64,000 nucleotides of DNA from an uncultured Lachnospiraceae bacterium (GTDB lineage: Bacteria > Bacillota > Clostridia > Lachnospirales > Lachnospiraceae): the NCBI GenBank assembly GCA_934438085.1, contig CAKSBC010000011.1, positions 8,651 to 72,650 on the forward strand. Direction: 5' to 3'. A program made the translations under genes and the position numbers. Below, in pieces: positions 1 through 9,767 of the stretch; position 1 is the first letter of the stretch; the number at the start of each line of letters is the position of its first letter. Under the pieces are notes generated by a model. The model searched no databases. It was given only the letters and a program-made list of their open reading frames with translations, and was not told the origin of the DNA.

Positions 1-2405
1 TCTATCTCATGTTCACCGCTGCTTATATAAAAGCTTATAAAGGTATCAAGACCCTTATATGTCTCCGCCTTTTTGCCATCCACGAGAATAGTCCAGCCAT
101 TATCGTAAGGAGTGGTTATCAGCATCTCTGCTCTGTCAGAGCTGTATCCCATTGCCTTTGTATCAACCTTTACAGTGCCCTTTACATAATCGTCACCATA
201 TTCGGTAATTTCAAGCTGCTGAGATGAAAGTCTTTCATATATTTGCTTCAGAGCATTCTCATTAAATCTGTAAACCGATATGTCAGGATCCTGTCCGGAA
301 TTCTGTGCGCGGAAATTGATAAGCTCGCCGCTTTCGCAGAAGCCAAGATCCATGAGATAGCTTCTGTCCAGATTAGAGAAGACCTTTTTCTTATCCGACC
401 AGTTTACTGTTATATCGCCCGCTCTGAAATTATCCTCATAGGCAAAATATCTTCCTGACTCTTCTACTGTTAACGCGCATTCTCCGTCTGCTGAAGAGCC
501 GTCATTATATACAGGTATAAGTACCTGCTCACTGCCGAGCACATCACAAAGTGAATTCTGAACTATAGCCGGATCATCAAGCTCAAGCATCCATTCCGAC
601 GACATTCCCTGAGGCATGACAAACCCGAGACTCAGCGCATAATTATTTTTATATAAATATGTATCGCCCGAGCTTCCTGCTTTTGTCATTATCCTATTTG
701 AAGGCACTTCATTTGCAGTAAGCTCATAATTGATACCGAAAAGCATATCTACAAGCGGTGTGGAACCGGTTATGCTGTATGCATTGGTAGAAGCCTCACA
801 GCCTACCTGTCTGTAAAATCTCGAGCAGTCAGCATTTGCCATTGAGCTGAATATAGACGCCGACGGGAAATTGAGCCAGCCGCCGTCATCCTTGGACTTT
901 CTTACTGTCCTTTCTATTCTGTAAAAGTCTCCTTTTGAAAGCTCGCCTGCAAGCTTTACCATCTCTCTTACATCCTCATTATCCGCTGTGAAGGATTTTC
1001 TTGATGTAACTGTTATGGATGTATATGCCGTATTGGCAGCAAGCTCGGTGATCACAAGGACAAACAGCAGTACGCCTGAAGTGACAGCACTTAAACTTCC
1101 GCTCCTGTATAAGTGAATAAGGAGGGCATACAGTGCAATCAGCAGCATTCCGAGATAGAAAACTCCGAAGCCGAAGGCATCATCCTTTATTATCTCCTGA
1201 GCTAAAAGTATAGCTGCAAAGGATACCCCGAAGGCTGTTGCCGTATCACTTTTTTTGACGGTTTCAAGATTATTGAACACCCTGAAGCACATGAACAGCA
1301 AAAGGAATATATAAATGAACGACTGTCTTGCAGGCAGGGAATTAGGATAATGAAATCCATGCCATATAAAATTGAGCACATTTATTGCAAAGCTTGCAAG
1401 GAATATAAAGGAAAGCACCGCATACACGACCTTTTCCTTTAACGGTATCCTTCTGTTCTGAACATATAGGAAAAACAAAAGAATAACTGCTGTTCCGCAA
1501 TATATATTCGGCCAATGGTCAAGTCCCTGCTCCGTTTCCACCATAGGAAGATGTCTTGAAAGCTCGGCTATAAGTGAAAAATAATCATCAAAGCTCTTTG
1601 GAAATTCACTCGTACTTGAAGCGGTAAGTTTAAATGCATATATCTCCGGAAGCAGCACTGCCGCGGCTATTCCTGCCGCAAGTATACTCCAGAATGCAAA
1701 TCTTATTCCGGTAAATACAAAGCTCTTAAAGTCCGCTTCCGGCTCCAGGATGCTGTAAGCAAAGAAATAAAGAATAAGGAACAGGCATATAAGTATTGAT
1801 ATGTAATAGTTTGTAAATATACAAAAGCCCAGTGAAAGTCCGTATATTATCCCGCTTTCTCCCTTTATCAGCTTTTCTGCACCGTAAACCACTATCGGAA
1901 ACGTCGCTGCAGCATCAAACCACATCAGGTTCCAGTAATATGCACAGACGTAACCGCTTAAAGCATAAAAGAGACTGAAAATATAGGCTCCGTATCCGCT
2001 CTTTTTCCTGCTGTGTGAATTGAGATAAAAAGCCATTGACGCACCGCATAGTCCTGTTTTTATCAGAACTATAAGCGTCATAAGCTCTATTACATGATTC
2101 TTACTTATCAGTAAAACCAGCAGATTGAGCGGGCTCGCCAGATAATAAGCTATAATGGCAACAAAATTTACTCCAAGACCCAGATCCCAGGTGAATTTAA
2201 GTGAGCCTCCGTTTTGAAGCTTATTCCTTAACTCGGAGAAAAACGGAGCATACTGATGATACATATCTGTTCTTAGTATGCATTGATCTCCGAACGGAAA
2301 TGTTCCGCTTGCGACAATTACCGCAGCCATTATAAGTACTGCGGTAATAAAGCTCATGAAACAAACATATTTAGTTTTTGAAAATAAATATCTTACTTGC
2401 GACAT
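1..2405 (-). CDS. YfhO-family multispanning membrane protein, partial (C-terminus beyond left edge)
   Basis: Reading the minus strand gives one open frame of about 800 codons that runs off the left edge. It has an early TDMYHQYAPFF segment, a long series of hydrophobic helices, and a soluble C-terminal part with TTPYDNGWTILVDGKK. In YfhO proteins (PF09586) this last motif sits just before the final membrane helices. YfhO proteins are linked to glycosylation of lipoteichoic acid or other envelope polymers. The ATG at 2405 overlaps the end of the upstream gtrA-like gene by 35 bases. No clear Shine-Dalgarno precedes it, and an in-frame ATG at 2357 is the alternative. The GtrA neighbour fits lipid-linked sugar transfer. 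The family call is firm; the polymer is unknown. Confidence 0.8.
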   Translation of the reverse strand, partial: MSQVRYLFSKTKYVCFMSFITAVLIMAAVIVASGTFPFGDQCILRTDMYHQYAPFFSELRNKLQNGGSLKFTWDLGLGVNFVAIIAYYLASPLNLLVLLISKNHVIELMTLIVLIKTGLCGASMAFYLNSHSRKKSGYGAYIFSLFYALSGYVCAYYWNLMWFDAAATFPIVVYGAEKLIKGESGIIYGLSLGFCIFTNYYISILICLFLILYFFAYSILEPEADFKSFVFTGIRFAFWSILAAGIAAAVLLPEIYAFKLTASSTSEFPKSFDDYFSLIAELSRHLPMVETEQGLDHWPNIYCGTAVILLFFLYVQNRRIPLKEKVVYAVLSFIFLASFAINVLNFIWHGFHYPNSLPARQSFIYIFLLLFMCFRVFNNLETVKKSDTATAFGVSFAAILLAQEIIKDDAFGFGVFYLGMLLIALYALLIHLYRSGSLSAVTSGVLLFVLVITELAANTAYTSITVTSRKSFTADNEDVREMVKLAGELSKGDFYRIERTVRKSKDDGGWLNFPSASIFSSMANADCSRFYRQVGCEASTNAYSITGSTPLVDMLFGINYELTANEVPSNRIMTKAGSSGDTYLYKNNYALSLGFVMPQGMSSEWMLELDDPAIVQNSLCDVLGSEQVLIPVYNDGSSADGECALTVEESGRYFAYEDNFRAGDITVNWSDKKKVFSNLDRSYLMDLGFCESGELINFRAQNSGQDPDISVYRFNENALKQIYERLSSQQLEITEYGDDYVKGTVKVDTKAMGYSSDRAEMLITTPYDNGWTILVDGKKAETYKGLDTFISFYISSGEHEI

Positions 2406-2808
2406 AATTAAATACCAAATTAAAAACAGATGTAAATATTTTGGCAATATATTCATTAATGGCAAGAGGTCCTGTCATTATCCATATCATTGCTATAGTA
2501 ATAAGACCGCTTATGCCTCTTGCAGCAAAGAAACTCGTCATTTCCTTTATCAGATATGACGGCTTAAAGCTGTAATTTCTGAATACAATAAGCTTGTTTG
2601 TAATATATGCAAATAAAACAGCTGCGAGCCATGATACTACAGATGCCGCTGTCGCCGATACGCTTACCTCAAGTCCATTCGCTTTAAGCGCCTCATTGAC
2701 AATAATATATACAACATAATCAACAGCTGTAGTAAGTACACCCACTATTACATAGGATATGGTCTCATAGTTTAAGACTTTATTTTTTATTTCTTTAAGT
2801 CCTGTCAT
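2371..2808 (-). CDS. GtrA-like small membrane protein
   Basis: A protein of about 145 residues with four hydrophobic segments, typical of GtrA (PF04138). GtrA proteins are thought to flip or handle polyprenyl-linked sugars for surface glycosylation. A longer frame starting at 2895 is possible, but the ATG at 2808 (MTGLKEIKNK) follows a good AGGAAAG ribosome binding site. It also gives the usual family length and overlaps the upstream carboxypeptidase gene by only 14 bases. The YfhO gene begins inside its 3' end, so the two are probably translationally coupled and may act together on one envelope glycan. Confidence 0.8.
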   Translation of the reverse strand: MTGLKEIKNKVLNYETISYVIVGVLTTAVDYVVYIIVNEALKANGLEVSVSATAASVVSWLAAVLFAYITNKLIVFRNYSFKPSYLIKEMTSFFAARGISGLITIAMIWIMTGPLAINEYIAKIFTSVFNLVFNYVASKIFIFKN

Positions 2809-4462
2809 TACTTTCCTGATTTCTTGTATCGAAAGCTGAATTTCTCGCAGGTATACGCCTTGCGCTTCTTCGTCTTGGTGCATCGGATCCGGCACCTTCC
2901 TGTCTGCTTACCGCAGCAGATGAAGCTGAAGCACCCGCATTAATTACTGCTTTATCCGAATGTGAATGTCTTTTCACTCTGTCAGATGCCTTATTCGAAG
3001 CTCTGCCGGATGTTGATCCTGATGACATTTTTGCCGCCTCAATGCTGCTTATCTCACCGGCGGCACGTTTCTTCAGAATATCATTAAAGTCATCCTCGCT
3101 CATTCCCATTGCAGCAAGTCTCTTTTTCTGACGTTCTTTAAATCTCTGTCTTCTTTCCTTTTCCTTCTTTGCAGAGTGGATCTTTTTTCCGGTAATAAGT
3201 GCGGCAAGAATAGCCAACGCTGCTATGAGGATTGCCGTTATCCCTATTGTCTTTGCAGCCTTTGATGCTTCTATAGTATCCTCAATCTCAAGATTAGATT
3301 CGACATCATTAATAAGCCACACGCTTCCGACATTATAATCTCCGTAATACACCTTCATAAGTGCCGCAGCTCTGTCCGGTGCTGATGCCGGAACATTATA
3401 ATCATAGCTGACCGTAACATCCGCTTCATCCGCTCCAGCAGGAAGCGTTATTAAAAGCTTGTCAGCGGCTGTTATGTTGTTATTCTGTTCCTTTATGATC
3501 TTGTCATTTACAAGCCTCTTTGCACAGGAAAATCTCTCTGTCGGATCTAATATCTCGACATTTTTAAAGCTGTTAAAGCCGAATTCCAAGAGAGTCTTGG
3601 TGTCAGTGTAATGGTAAGGATTTTTATCCTTCATGCAGACAACGATAACTCTGCGTCCGTTTTCTTCTGCAACCGTAACCAAGGTATTTCCGCTCGCTGA
3701 GATATATCCTGTCTTTCCGGCTATTACTCTTTCATCGGAATAATCAGTATTTGTTCGGATCATCTTATGACCCATAGTCACCGTAAGCCCGGACGGATAT
3801 TTCTGTGTTGGCGAAAGCTTATATCTTTCATGACTTTCGATTTCCAGCAAGGCATCATTTTTTATAAACTCCGAGGCTATAAGCGCCATATCATACGGAG
3901 TCGTAAGATGTGCATCATCAGTAAGTCCCGAAGGGTTTTTAAAATCCGTATGCTTACAGCCGATCTCAGCAGCCTTTTCATTCATCATATCCGCAAATCC
4001 TGAAATGCTTCCTCCGACATATATAGCCAGTGCATTCGCCGCATCATTTGCGGATTTTAACAAAAGGGCATTGAGCAGATCCTCGACCGTAAGTATGTCA
4101 TTCACCGAAAGTCCCGCTGTGGTAGCTCCGCTCTCAAGCCCGTACACTGCACTTGCAGTGATCGGAACCTTTTCTGATAATGAACAATTCTCGGCTACGA
4201 CTAATGCTGTCATCATCTTTGTTATAGAAGCAGGACAATACTGAACATCCTGATTTCTTCCCCACAGCACAGTTTTAGTGTCGGCATCCATTACGACCGC
4301 ACCCTCGGCCTTGATTTCGCCTCCGGGATACGGCCAGCTTACAGCTGCCGCAGATTCTATACTTAATAACGATGAAAACGCCATTAAAACAGCCAACAGG
4401 ATGGCTGCCGATATACGATACAATTTTATTATTTTATTTACTGCCTTTTCTCTTAGCTTCAA
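2795..4462 (-). CDS. D-alanyl-D-alanine carboxypeptidase, S11 family (PBP5/DacF-like)
   Basis: A serine peptidase that trims the terminal D-Ala from peptidoglycan stem peptides outside the membrane. The three motifs are present: SxxK as SITK (residues 79-82), SxN as SAN (137-139) and KTG (250-252). An N-terminal signal segment spans about residues 15-40. After the PBP5-like C-terminal region comes a transmembrane helix (about 405-425) and a long charged Lys/Arg/Ser tail, making it about 555 aa against 380-450 for the family. The frame opens with TTG, since no in-frame ATG lies upstream before the ogg stop, so the exact start is uncertain. Expression is probably coupled to the ogg-like gene four bases upstream. 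Confidence 0.88.
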   Translation of the reverse strand: MKLREKAVNKIIKLYRISAAILLAVLMAFSSLLSIESAAAVSWPYPGGEIKAEGAVVMDADTKTVLWGRNQDVQYCPASITKMMTALVVAENCSLSEKVPITASAVYGLESGATTAGLSVNDILTVEDLLNALLLKSANDAANALAIYVGGSISGFADMMNEKAAEIGCKHTDFKNPSGLTDDAHLTTPYDMALIASEFIKNDALLEIESHERYKLSPTQKYPSGLTVTMGHKMIRTNTDYSDERVIAGKTGYISASGNTLVTVAEENGRRVIVVCMKDKNPYHYTDTKTLLEFGFNSFKNVEILDPTERFSCAKRLVNDKIIKEQNNNITAADKLLITLPAGADEADVTVSYDYNVPASAPDRAAALMKVYYGDYNVGSVWLINDVESNLEIEDTIEASKAAKTIGITAILIAALAILAALITGKKIHSAKKEKERRQRFKERQKKRLAAMGMSEDDFNDILKKRAAGEISSIEAAKMSSGSTSGRASNKASDRVKRHSHSDKAVINAGASASSAAVSRQEGAGSDAPRRRSARRIPARNSAFDTRNQESNDRT

Positions 4463-4465
4463 GCC

Positions 4466-5287
4466 TCAGATACCTACTTTATTTATTCTTGCATAGTTGA
4501 ACATATACTGCTGCAGTACTCCGGCATAAGGTGCATATTCCTCAGGAAGCTCGCCTCCGTATACAGTCTCTATGACTCTTTTCATCCAGACATCCACCGG
4601 CACGGTGTCAAGTCTGTGATAACCAAAGAGTGCCACACATGATGCAACCTTAATGCCGACACCCTTAAGCTCCATGAGTTTTTCTATAAGCTCAGGTGTT
4701 TCAAGCCCCTTAAATGCCTCAAGATCCAGTTCTCCCGATGCTGTAAGCTCGGCTGCATTTCTGATATATTCGACCCTATATCCTAATCCGCATGAGGAAA
4801 GCGCCTCTTCCTTAGCTGCTGCCAATGCCTCCGGCCTCGGAAACGCAAATTCACCGCTGTCTCCTATTGCTTCCCCGAAAAGCCTCGACATTCTTTCAAC
4901 TGAGGTCCTTATTGCAGGCACGGATTTTCTCTGCGATATAATGAAAGAAATCAGCATCTCCCATGGATCCTGGTTAAGTATTCTTATGCCCTTTCCGAAG
5001 CTGACAGCCTTTTTAAGATATTCATCCTCAGGAAGAACTATGCTTTTATAAAGCTCATAGTCCTTATCAAGGTCAAAATAGTCCTTCCAGACACTGTCAA
5101 ACTCTGTTCTGCTGCACGAAAAACGATATCCACCGTTTTCCTCCTGTGCGGCAGTAAGTACTCTTCCCAATGCAATTATCCTGTATGAGCCGTCTTCGCA
5201 TCCAGTTATTCGAAAACACTGTCCCGACTCTGCTATTGCCTCCACAGAAAGCTCATCATACTTTATTACGCAGCTGTTATCATTCAT
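4466..5287 (-). CDS. ogg: 8-oxoguanine DNA glycosylase (OGG1-type HhH-GPD)
   Basis: A base-excision repair glycosylase/lyase acting on oxidised guanine. The helix-hairpin-helix reads LKGVGIKVASC, whose Lys (the K of IKVA) aligns with the catalytic Lys of OGG1, followed by VPVDVW carrying the catalytic Asp. The N-terminal part (SGQCFRI) matches the OGG N-domain. At 273 aa it is of normal bacterial-OGG length. ATG 5287 follows AAAGGAT and overlaps the upstream lipoprotein gene by 8 bases, so it is part of the same minus-strand operon. Confidence 0.88.
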   Translation of the reverse strand: MNDNSCVIKYDELSVEAIAESGQCFRITGCEDGSYRIIALGRVLTAAQEENGGYRFSCSRTEFDSVWKDYFDLDKDYELYKSIVLPEDEYLKKAVSFGKGIRILNQDPWEMLISFIISQRKSVPAIRTSVERMSRLFGEAIGDSGEFAFPRPEALAAAKEEALSSCGLGYRVEYIRNAAELTASGELDLEAFKGLETPELIEKLMELKGVGIKVASCVALFGYHRLDTVPVDVWMKRVIETVYGGELPEEYAPYAGVLQQYMFNYARINKVGI

Positions 5288-5996
5288 ATCCTTTAAATAC
5301 CCTTACCGGATAATTACCGTTTGCTTCATCGCCTGCGGCATAGTACACGATCACCTTGTCACCGCTGTCTCCGCTTAAAACATTAGGATCCATGCGGCAG
5401 TTATCCTTCATGAGCAGTACAGATTCACCTGTTGAAGTCTCTACGGTAAATGTGCTCATCATATTGCCGCTGGTTTTTCCTTCGATCCTCTTAAGCTCAT
5501 ATTTCCCGTCCGGAAGTATTACCATGAAATCGACATTTTCACTGTCGTTTATAATGTCTCCGCTGAACAGAATAACCACGTCCTGCCCTGCCTCAAGCTC
5601 GGTTTCTATATCTCCGATCTCAAGACCTGTAAAGGACCAGCCGTTATCAGGATCGCTCTTATCCTTAAAGGAATAAATAGTTTTGCTGTCTCCCTGTTTG
5701 CCGTTTATCTCTAACACGGTTGCATACATTATGCCGAAATACGGTGACTCATCGTCTGCAGCCTCAGACGCGGCAACAGTTCCTTCATACACCTCATCTG
5801 AAAATGTCTCAGCCTCGGTGCTCTCGTCATTTAAAGCCTCTTTTGAAACAGCCGCTTCCTCAGGGATATCTGATGCCTCGCTGCTTACTGCTGCCGTTGT
5901 TTCATCCTGCTTTTTTCCGCATCCTGCAGATACTGACATGGTTGCAAGCAGAAGGCACAGTACGATTTTTTTATTAAAGCTCGGAAAGCGCATCAT
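5280..5996 (-). CDS. Putative lipoprotein, function unknown
   Basis: A protein of 238 aa. The N-terminus has a short basic stretch, a hydrophobic core and a lipobox VSAGC (Cys about residue 26), followed by an acidic Ser/Glu/Ala-rich linker and a small beta-rich domain. It should be anchored on the outer face of the membrane. I do not recognise the domain. Two adjacent ATGs (5996 and 5993) follow GGAGG; the first overlaps the end of the M29 aminopeptidase gene. The overlapping stops and starts with the neighbours suggest one transcript. Confidence 0.75.
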   Translation of the reverse strand: MMRFPSFNKKIVLCLLLATMSVSAGCGKKQDETTAAVSSEASDIPEEAAVSKEALNDESTEAETFSDEVYEGTVAASEAADDESPYFGIMYATVLEINGKQGDSKTIYSFKDKSDPDNGWSFTGLEIGDIETELEAGQDVVILFSGDIINDSENVDFMVILPDGKYELKRIEGKTSGNMMSTFTVETSTGESVLLMKDNCRMDPNVLSGDSGDKVIVYYAAGDEANGNYPVRVFKGYE

Positions 5997-8097
5997 TAAG
6001 CTCCTCCGTTCCCTCGAGCACGAACCTTCCGTCCTTGATAATTTCGACGCGTTCCTTTCCGCACACTGCAGTTATACTTCCTATCTCATCATACGGAATA
6101 GTGATGTCACAGTGAACGCTGAAATATGCATTCTCCGGATCTGTAGAGCGCAGTGCAGATATCTCATTTTCTCTTGCGATGATCTTCTTTCCGTCCGGAT
6201 TGAAGGTCTCGATATCCTCCTCATATGAATAGCAGGTATCACCTACAGCAAAATGAGGGCCTGTCTTCTCTGCAATAAGAACAGGCATTTTATCCTCTAT
6301 CATATATTTTCTGGCAGCTGCAAATGCAGGCGTATTGGTTCCTATCGCAAATTCACCCATAGGAAGCTTTTCTCTGTCTCCGAAGATAACCTTTTCTATC
6401 AGCTTTCTTCCCTCTGCATGATCAAAGAAATTCTCGCAGGCATAATCTGCAACACGTCCGTTGATGAATCTGAGCTTAAGATTTCTGAACAGATAGCCGC
6501 CGATATAAACAGATCCTACATTAAGTACTCCGTTGGTGCCCTTAAGCATAGGTGATGTAAATACCTCACCGGCAGGAACATTGACATCTGCAAGACAGTT
6601 CTCGAAATTAGTCTCCTTTGCAGGATCCTTAAGCTCATGGAGCTTTACGGAAAGCGCAGTCTCGTTGTGTCCTCTGCCCTTTATCTCCACATGATCTGCC
6701 TTATCAAGAGCATCTATTATGTGCTGCTGTATAAGCTGCCATTTATCTGTAGGCAGAGTATTTATCTCGATGAATTTGTCAAATATCTCTCTGTAGTTTT
6801 CAGCTATTTCCTCATCTGAAAAGCTGAAGCACATCTTTTCGCAGATAGAAGGAGTAGGCCATGCGATGATAGTAAAGCTGGTTTCCTCATCAGGCATGTA
6901 CAGCTTTGTGATCTCGTGAGACTTAAAGATATAGTCCTTGTTGACCTTAAGCTGATGCTCTGAAAAATGCATAAGTGACTTTTTGATCACCGGCTCTTCA
7001 GCCTTAGTTCCGAACACCTCAACACACGCATGTCCTGAAAGAGCCATAAGCGCTTCTTTGTTATTCTCGCAGGCATTCTTAAGTGCCTGAAGCTTATGCT
7101 CCTCTAACTTGCTGCCCCAGAAAAGGCACATATCTTCCTTGTGATCGTACTCGCACTGTCTGTTGAAGTCTCCGTAAAATCCCGGTCTGATATTGCCTCT
7201 GAGCTTTTTATTGATAAGGTGTACAGGATTTCTGTTGATTATTACCTCAAGTCCTATTGCCTCAAACTGTCTGATTGCAGCTCTCATGAAGCGTTCAAAG
7301 CCAAGCGGAAGGTAGCATACGACAGTGGACTTTTTGGAAATGTCTTTGCCTGTAAGCTTGAATCCTTTGATATAGCCGTCAGTATAGGCCTTTGCCATCT
7401 TCTCGACAGTTTCTTCGGAAAGCTCTGACATAAGTTTTGCAACGCCTAACTGCTCATTTGTTATCCACTCACCGAAGCTGTAAAGATATGAGTCATCTCC
7501 TGTATTTGTAAGATCGGCATTCATTATGATATTCTTTGCAAAGGAATCCGTATCACACATATCACGTCTTACGAAATCTTCAACAAATTCCTCTGTGTAA
7601 TCATAAAGATAGCAGTATACAGTATCTGTAAGATGCTCATTCATGATTATTTCCTGCATGAGTCCGACATCCATCTGCTCCTGCTCGAAAACATTGTAAA
7701 GCTGTATTGCAGTCTCAAGTATGGCAACTACATCGCTCATTCTGTTTTCATAAATAAACGGAATAATGCCTCTGAATTCCTGATACCAGATGCAGAGAAT
7801 ATTGCATTTTTCCTCTCCGAATACCTGCTTGCAGTAGTCAGGCTCAAGATAAGAATGCCCGAAGTTTTCTGTTTCAAGCTCTCCGAAAAGAAGGCTGTTC
7901 ATCTCAGCATTCTTAATACCCTCCTTTTTGACCTTGTCGCAAAGAAGTGTTATTTCCTTTATCCTTGCAAAATAATCCTTGATTGCCGGATCATTCAAGG
8001 CCTCCGGAAATTCCTTTATACGATCAATGCAAAGCTCATATCTTTCCTCTAAGGCTTCGCTGCTGTTGTCTATTAAAATACTGTTTTCTTCCATCAT
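5974..8097 (-). CDS. M29-family metallo-aminopeptidase with long N-terminal extension
   Basis: The C-terminal half carries M29 (thermophilic aminopeptidase) signatures: GEVFTSP, AIGTN, EKTGPHFAVGDTCY and VHCDI, which hold the Glu/His/Asp metal ligands of the dinuclear site. M29 enzymes remove N-terminal residues from peptides in the cytoplasm. The usual length is about 400 aa. This protein has 707, with a helical N-terminal domain of roughly 300 residues that I cannot name. The start is the first of two ATGs behind AGAGGG. It sits in a minus-strand run with the small membrane protein genes upstream and a lipoprotein gene downstream. Confidence 0.8.
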   Translation of the reverse strand: MMEENSILIDNSSEALEERYELCIDRIKEFPEALNDPAIKDYFARIKEITLLCDKVKKEGIKNAEMNSLLFGELETENFGHSYLEPDYCKQVFGEEKCNILCIWYQEFRGIIPFIYENRMSDVVAILETAIQLYNVFEQEQMDVGLMQEIIMNEHLTDTVYCYLYDYTEEFVEDFVRRDMCDTDSFAKNIIMNADLTNTGDDSYLYSFGEWITNEQLGVAKLMSELSEETVEKMAKAYTDGYIKGFKLTGKDISKKSTVVCYLPLGFERFMRAAIRQFEAIGLEVIINRNPVHLINKKLRGNIRPGFYGDFNRQCEYDHKEDMCLFWGSKLEEHKLQALKNACENNKEALMALSGHACVEVFGTKAEEPVIKKSLMHFSEHQLKVNKDYIFKSHEITKLYMPDEETSFTIIAWPTPSICEKMCFSFSDEEIAENYREIFDKFIEINTLPTDKWQLIQQHIIDALDKADHVEIKGRGHNETALSVKLHELKDPAKETNFENCLADVNVPAGEVFTSPMLKGTNGVLNVGSVYIGGYLFRNLKLRFINGRVADYACENFFDHAEGRKLIEKVIFGDREKLPMGEFAIGTNTPAFAAARKYMIEDKMPVLIAEKTGPHFAVGDTCYSYEEDIETFNPDGKKIIARENEISALRSTDPENAYFSVHCDITIPYDEIGSITAVCGKERVEIIKDGRFVLEGTEELNDALSEL

Positions 8098-8109
8098 ATG
8101 AACCCTCTT

Positions 8110-8421
8110 TTATCTTGAAAAAATATATATCCACTCAATAAATACAAAAAGCCCAATAAGTCCGCCGAGTACGGCAAAGGTATAGTTCTTGTTCTTTTCC
8201 TTAAAGCATAGCCTTGTAAAGCTCATTCCGGCAATGTCTATAAGAAGCGCGCTTATACCGAGTGCAGCCAGTCCCATGCTGACCTCGCCGCCGGTGCTCA
8301 CCGCCCTGTAAACAATAAGCTGGGTAAGGATAAATGAAAGCATTGAAATACCGAAGCTGTACCAGCCGTTCTTGCAAAACGGATGCTTTATATATGAATA
8401 GGTCTTTTTCTTTGCACTCAT
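8110..8421 (-). CDS. Small membrane protein (DUF6142-like)
   Basis: A protein of 103 aa with three predicted membrane helices and an N-terminal KHPFCKNGWYSFGIS segment that I associate with the DUF6142 family of Clostridia; this assignment is from memory and tentative. Function unknown. ATG 8421 overlaps the vanZ stop in the ATGA arrangement and has AGGT upstream, indicating coupling to vanZ. Confidence 0.6.
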   Translation of the reverse strand: MSAKKKTYSYIKHPFCKNGWYSFGISMLSFILTQLIVYRAVSTGGEVSMGLAALGISALLIDIAGMSFTRLCFKEKNKNYTFAVLGGLIGLFVFIEWIYIFSR

Positions 8422-8924
8422 TTTTCTACCTTTCGAATATTTACCTCTCTCGGATAAAGCTTTTTTCTTTGTTTTATCCTGTAATACTGAACTGACCTGT
8501 TTATTACAAAGCCCAGCAATACTCCGAGAGTATTAAGCAAAAGATCATCAACGTCAAAGCTGCCCACTCTGAATATCAGCTGTGTGCATTCTATAAAAAA
8601 GCTCACAAAAAAGCCTATCAGAACACAGATAACACCCTTTCTGCACCTTCTGCTTACCGCAGGGAGCAGAAAGCCGCACGGCATAAAGGCTATACAGTTT
8701 CCGACAACATTCAGCATAAAGGCCTTCATGCCGAGCTGTCTTCTGTACACTATAAAACGCTTTATCTCCGCAAAGGGAATAAGGTTGTATCTGGGCTCCG
8801 ATATTACGTCTCCCGGTACCCTGCCCAATGATTCAGCAAATATCGTAAAATAAAATATCGCAAAAAGATAAACGATAAAAACGATCCAGCAGGTCTTCTG
8901 TATTTTTGTCGTTCCTCTTATCAT
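8418..8924 (-). CDS. VanZ-like membrane protein
   Basis: A protein of 168 aa with four to five helices and the VanZ-family (PF04892) pattern: a first helix, the loop RYNLIPFAEI, NVVGNCIAFMPCGFLLP, then FFIECTQLIFRVGSFDVDD with the conserved Glu and Asp residues. VanZ homologues occur widely in Firmicutes, and most have no proven role in antibiotic resistance. It starts six bases after the GNAT gene ends and no clear ribosome binding site is visible, so translation may be coupled. Confidence 0.85.
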   Translation of the reverse strand: MIRGTTKIQKTCWIVFIVYLFAIFYFTIFAESLGRVPGDVISEPRYNLIPFAEIKRFIVYRRQLGMKAFMLNVVGNCIAFMPCGFLLPAVSRRCRKGVICVLIGFFVSFFIECTQLIFRVGSFDVDDLLLNTLGVLLGFVINRSVQYYRIKQRKKLYPREVNIRKVEK

Positions 8925-8930
8925 AAATTG

Positions 8931-9737
8931 TTATTTTATCATATAATAATAACTCAGTCTATCCATCGTCCTGAAGCCAAGTTTGTCGTAAAGTGACTTT
9001 GCAGGCTTATTGGCAGATGATACCTCAAGAGTGACTTCGTCCATTCCAAGCTCCTTAAGCTTATTAAAAAGCTGTCTCAGCATGGAGGAAGCATAACCCA
9101 TTCTTCTTTTTGATTCATAGGTAAGTATGCCGAAAACATATGCTCTCGGACCATAGAGCTTGAAGAAGCATTCTCCGTAAGGTGTTGTAACCTTGCCTTC
9201 CTCATAGTCTCCCTCTTCAGTATGAACTGTTTCAATTTCTATATCAGCCTTAAAGCTGTCGTTCCCGGTAAGATTGGCATCTGAAAGCATAAGCGCCATC
9301 ATAAGCTCGTCATGATCATACTCTGCACCGGTTTTCTTAAGTGCCTCAAGATTAGAAGTTCCCTCATATACCGCGAATCTTACCGCAAAGTCAGAAAGCT
9401 CCTCGGAAAGCGATGAGAGCAAGGTCTTAAAACAGCCCTTTCTTCTGTGTTTAGGAGCTGTAAATGCAGAAAGCTCCACTACAGTTTCATTATCGTGAGT
9501 TTCTCCCATCTCATATAACGCAATAAATCCCATAAGAGCATCCGGGTCAAGCTCGTCTGCATCGACCTCCTCAGGAATTATGACCTCTTCCTCGTTATCA
9601 TCATACATAAGTGCATAATAATCCGCATCATCCGGAACAGCATACTTAACATTGTCTGCTTCATTAACATCAAGAACAAGATCCGTAATAGAATCAAGCA
9701 TGTCGTCTGTAAGATAATCTGTTTTAATAATAATCAA
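8931..9737 (-). CDS. Double GNAT N-acetyltransferase
   Basis: A protein of 268 aa made of two GNAT folds. The first has the acetyl-CoA loop KHRRKGCFKTLL (about residues 96-107) and the second SKRRMGYASSMLRQLF, followed by SANKPAKSLYDKLGF near the C-terminus. The substrate cannot be read from the sequence. The frame opens with TTG at 9737, supported by AGGAG eight bases upstream. The gene lies between the glycan cluster and vanZ on the same strand. Confidence 0.8.
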   Translation of the reverse strand: MIIIKTDYLTDDMLDSITDLVLDVNEADNVKYAVPDDADYYALMYDDNEEEVIIPEEVDADELDPDALMGFIALYEMGETHDNETVVELSAFTAPKHRRKGCFKTLLSSLSEELSDFAVRFAVYEGTSNLEALKKTGAEYDHDELMMALMLSDANLTGNDSFKADIEIETVHTEEGDYEEGKVTTPYGECFFKLYGPRAYVFGILTYESKRRMGYASSMLRQLFNKLKELGMDEVTLEVSSANKPAKSLYDKLGFRTMDRLSYYYMIK

Positions 9738-9767
9738 TTCCGTATCTCCTGTTCAAAACTGCTGTCT

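Noticed and set aside
1..2340. Several plus-strand open frames in the first 2 kb
   Set aside because: They are antisense shadows of the YfhO frame.
8418..8924. Teicoplanin-resistance gene
   Set aside because: VanZ-like proteins are common housekeeping genes in Firmicutes; no vanA-type or other resistance genes are nearby.
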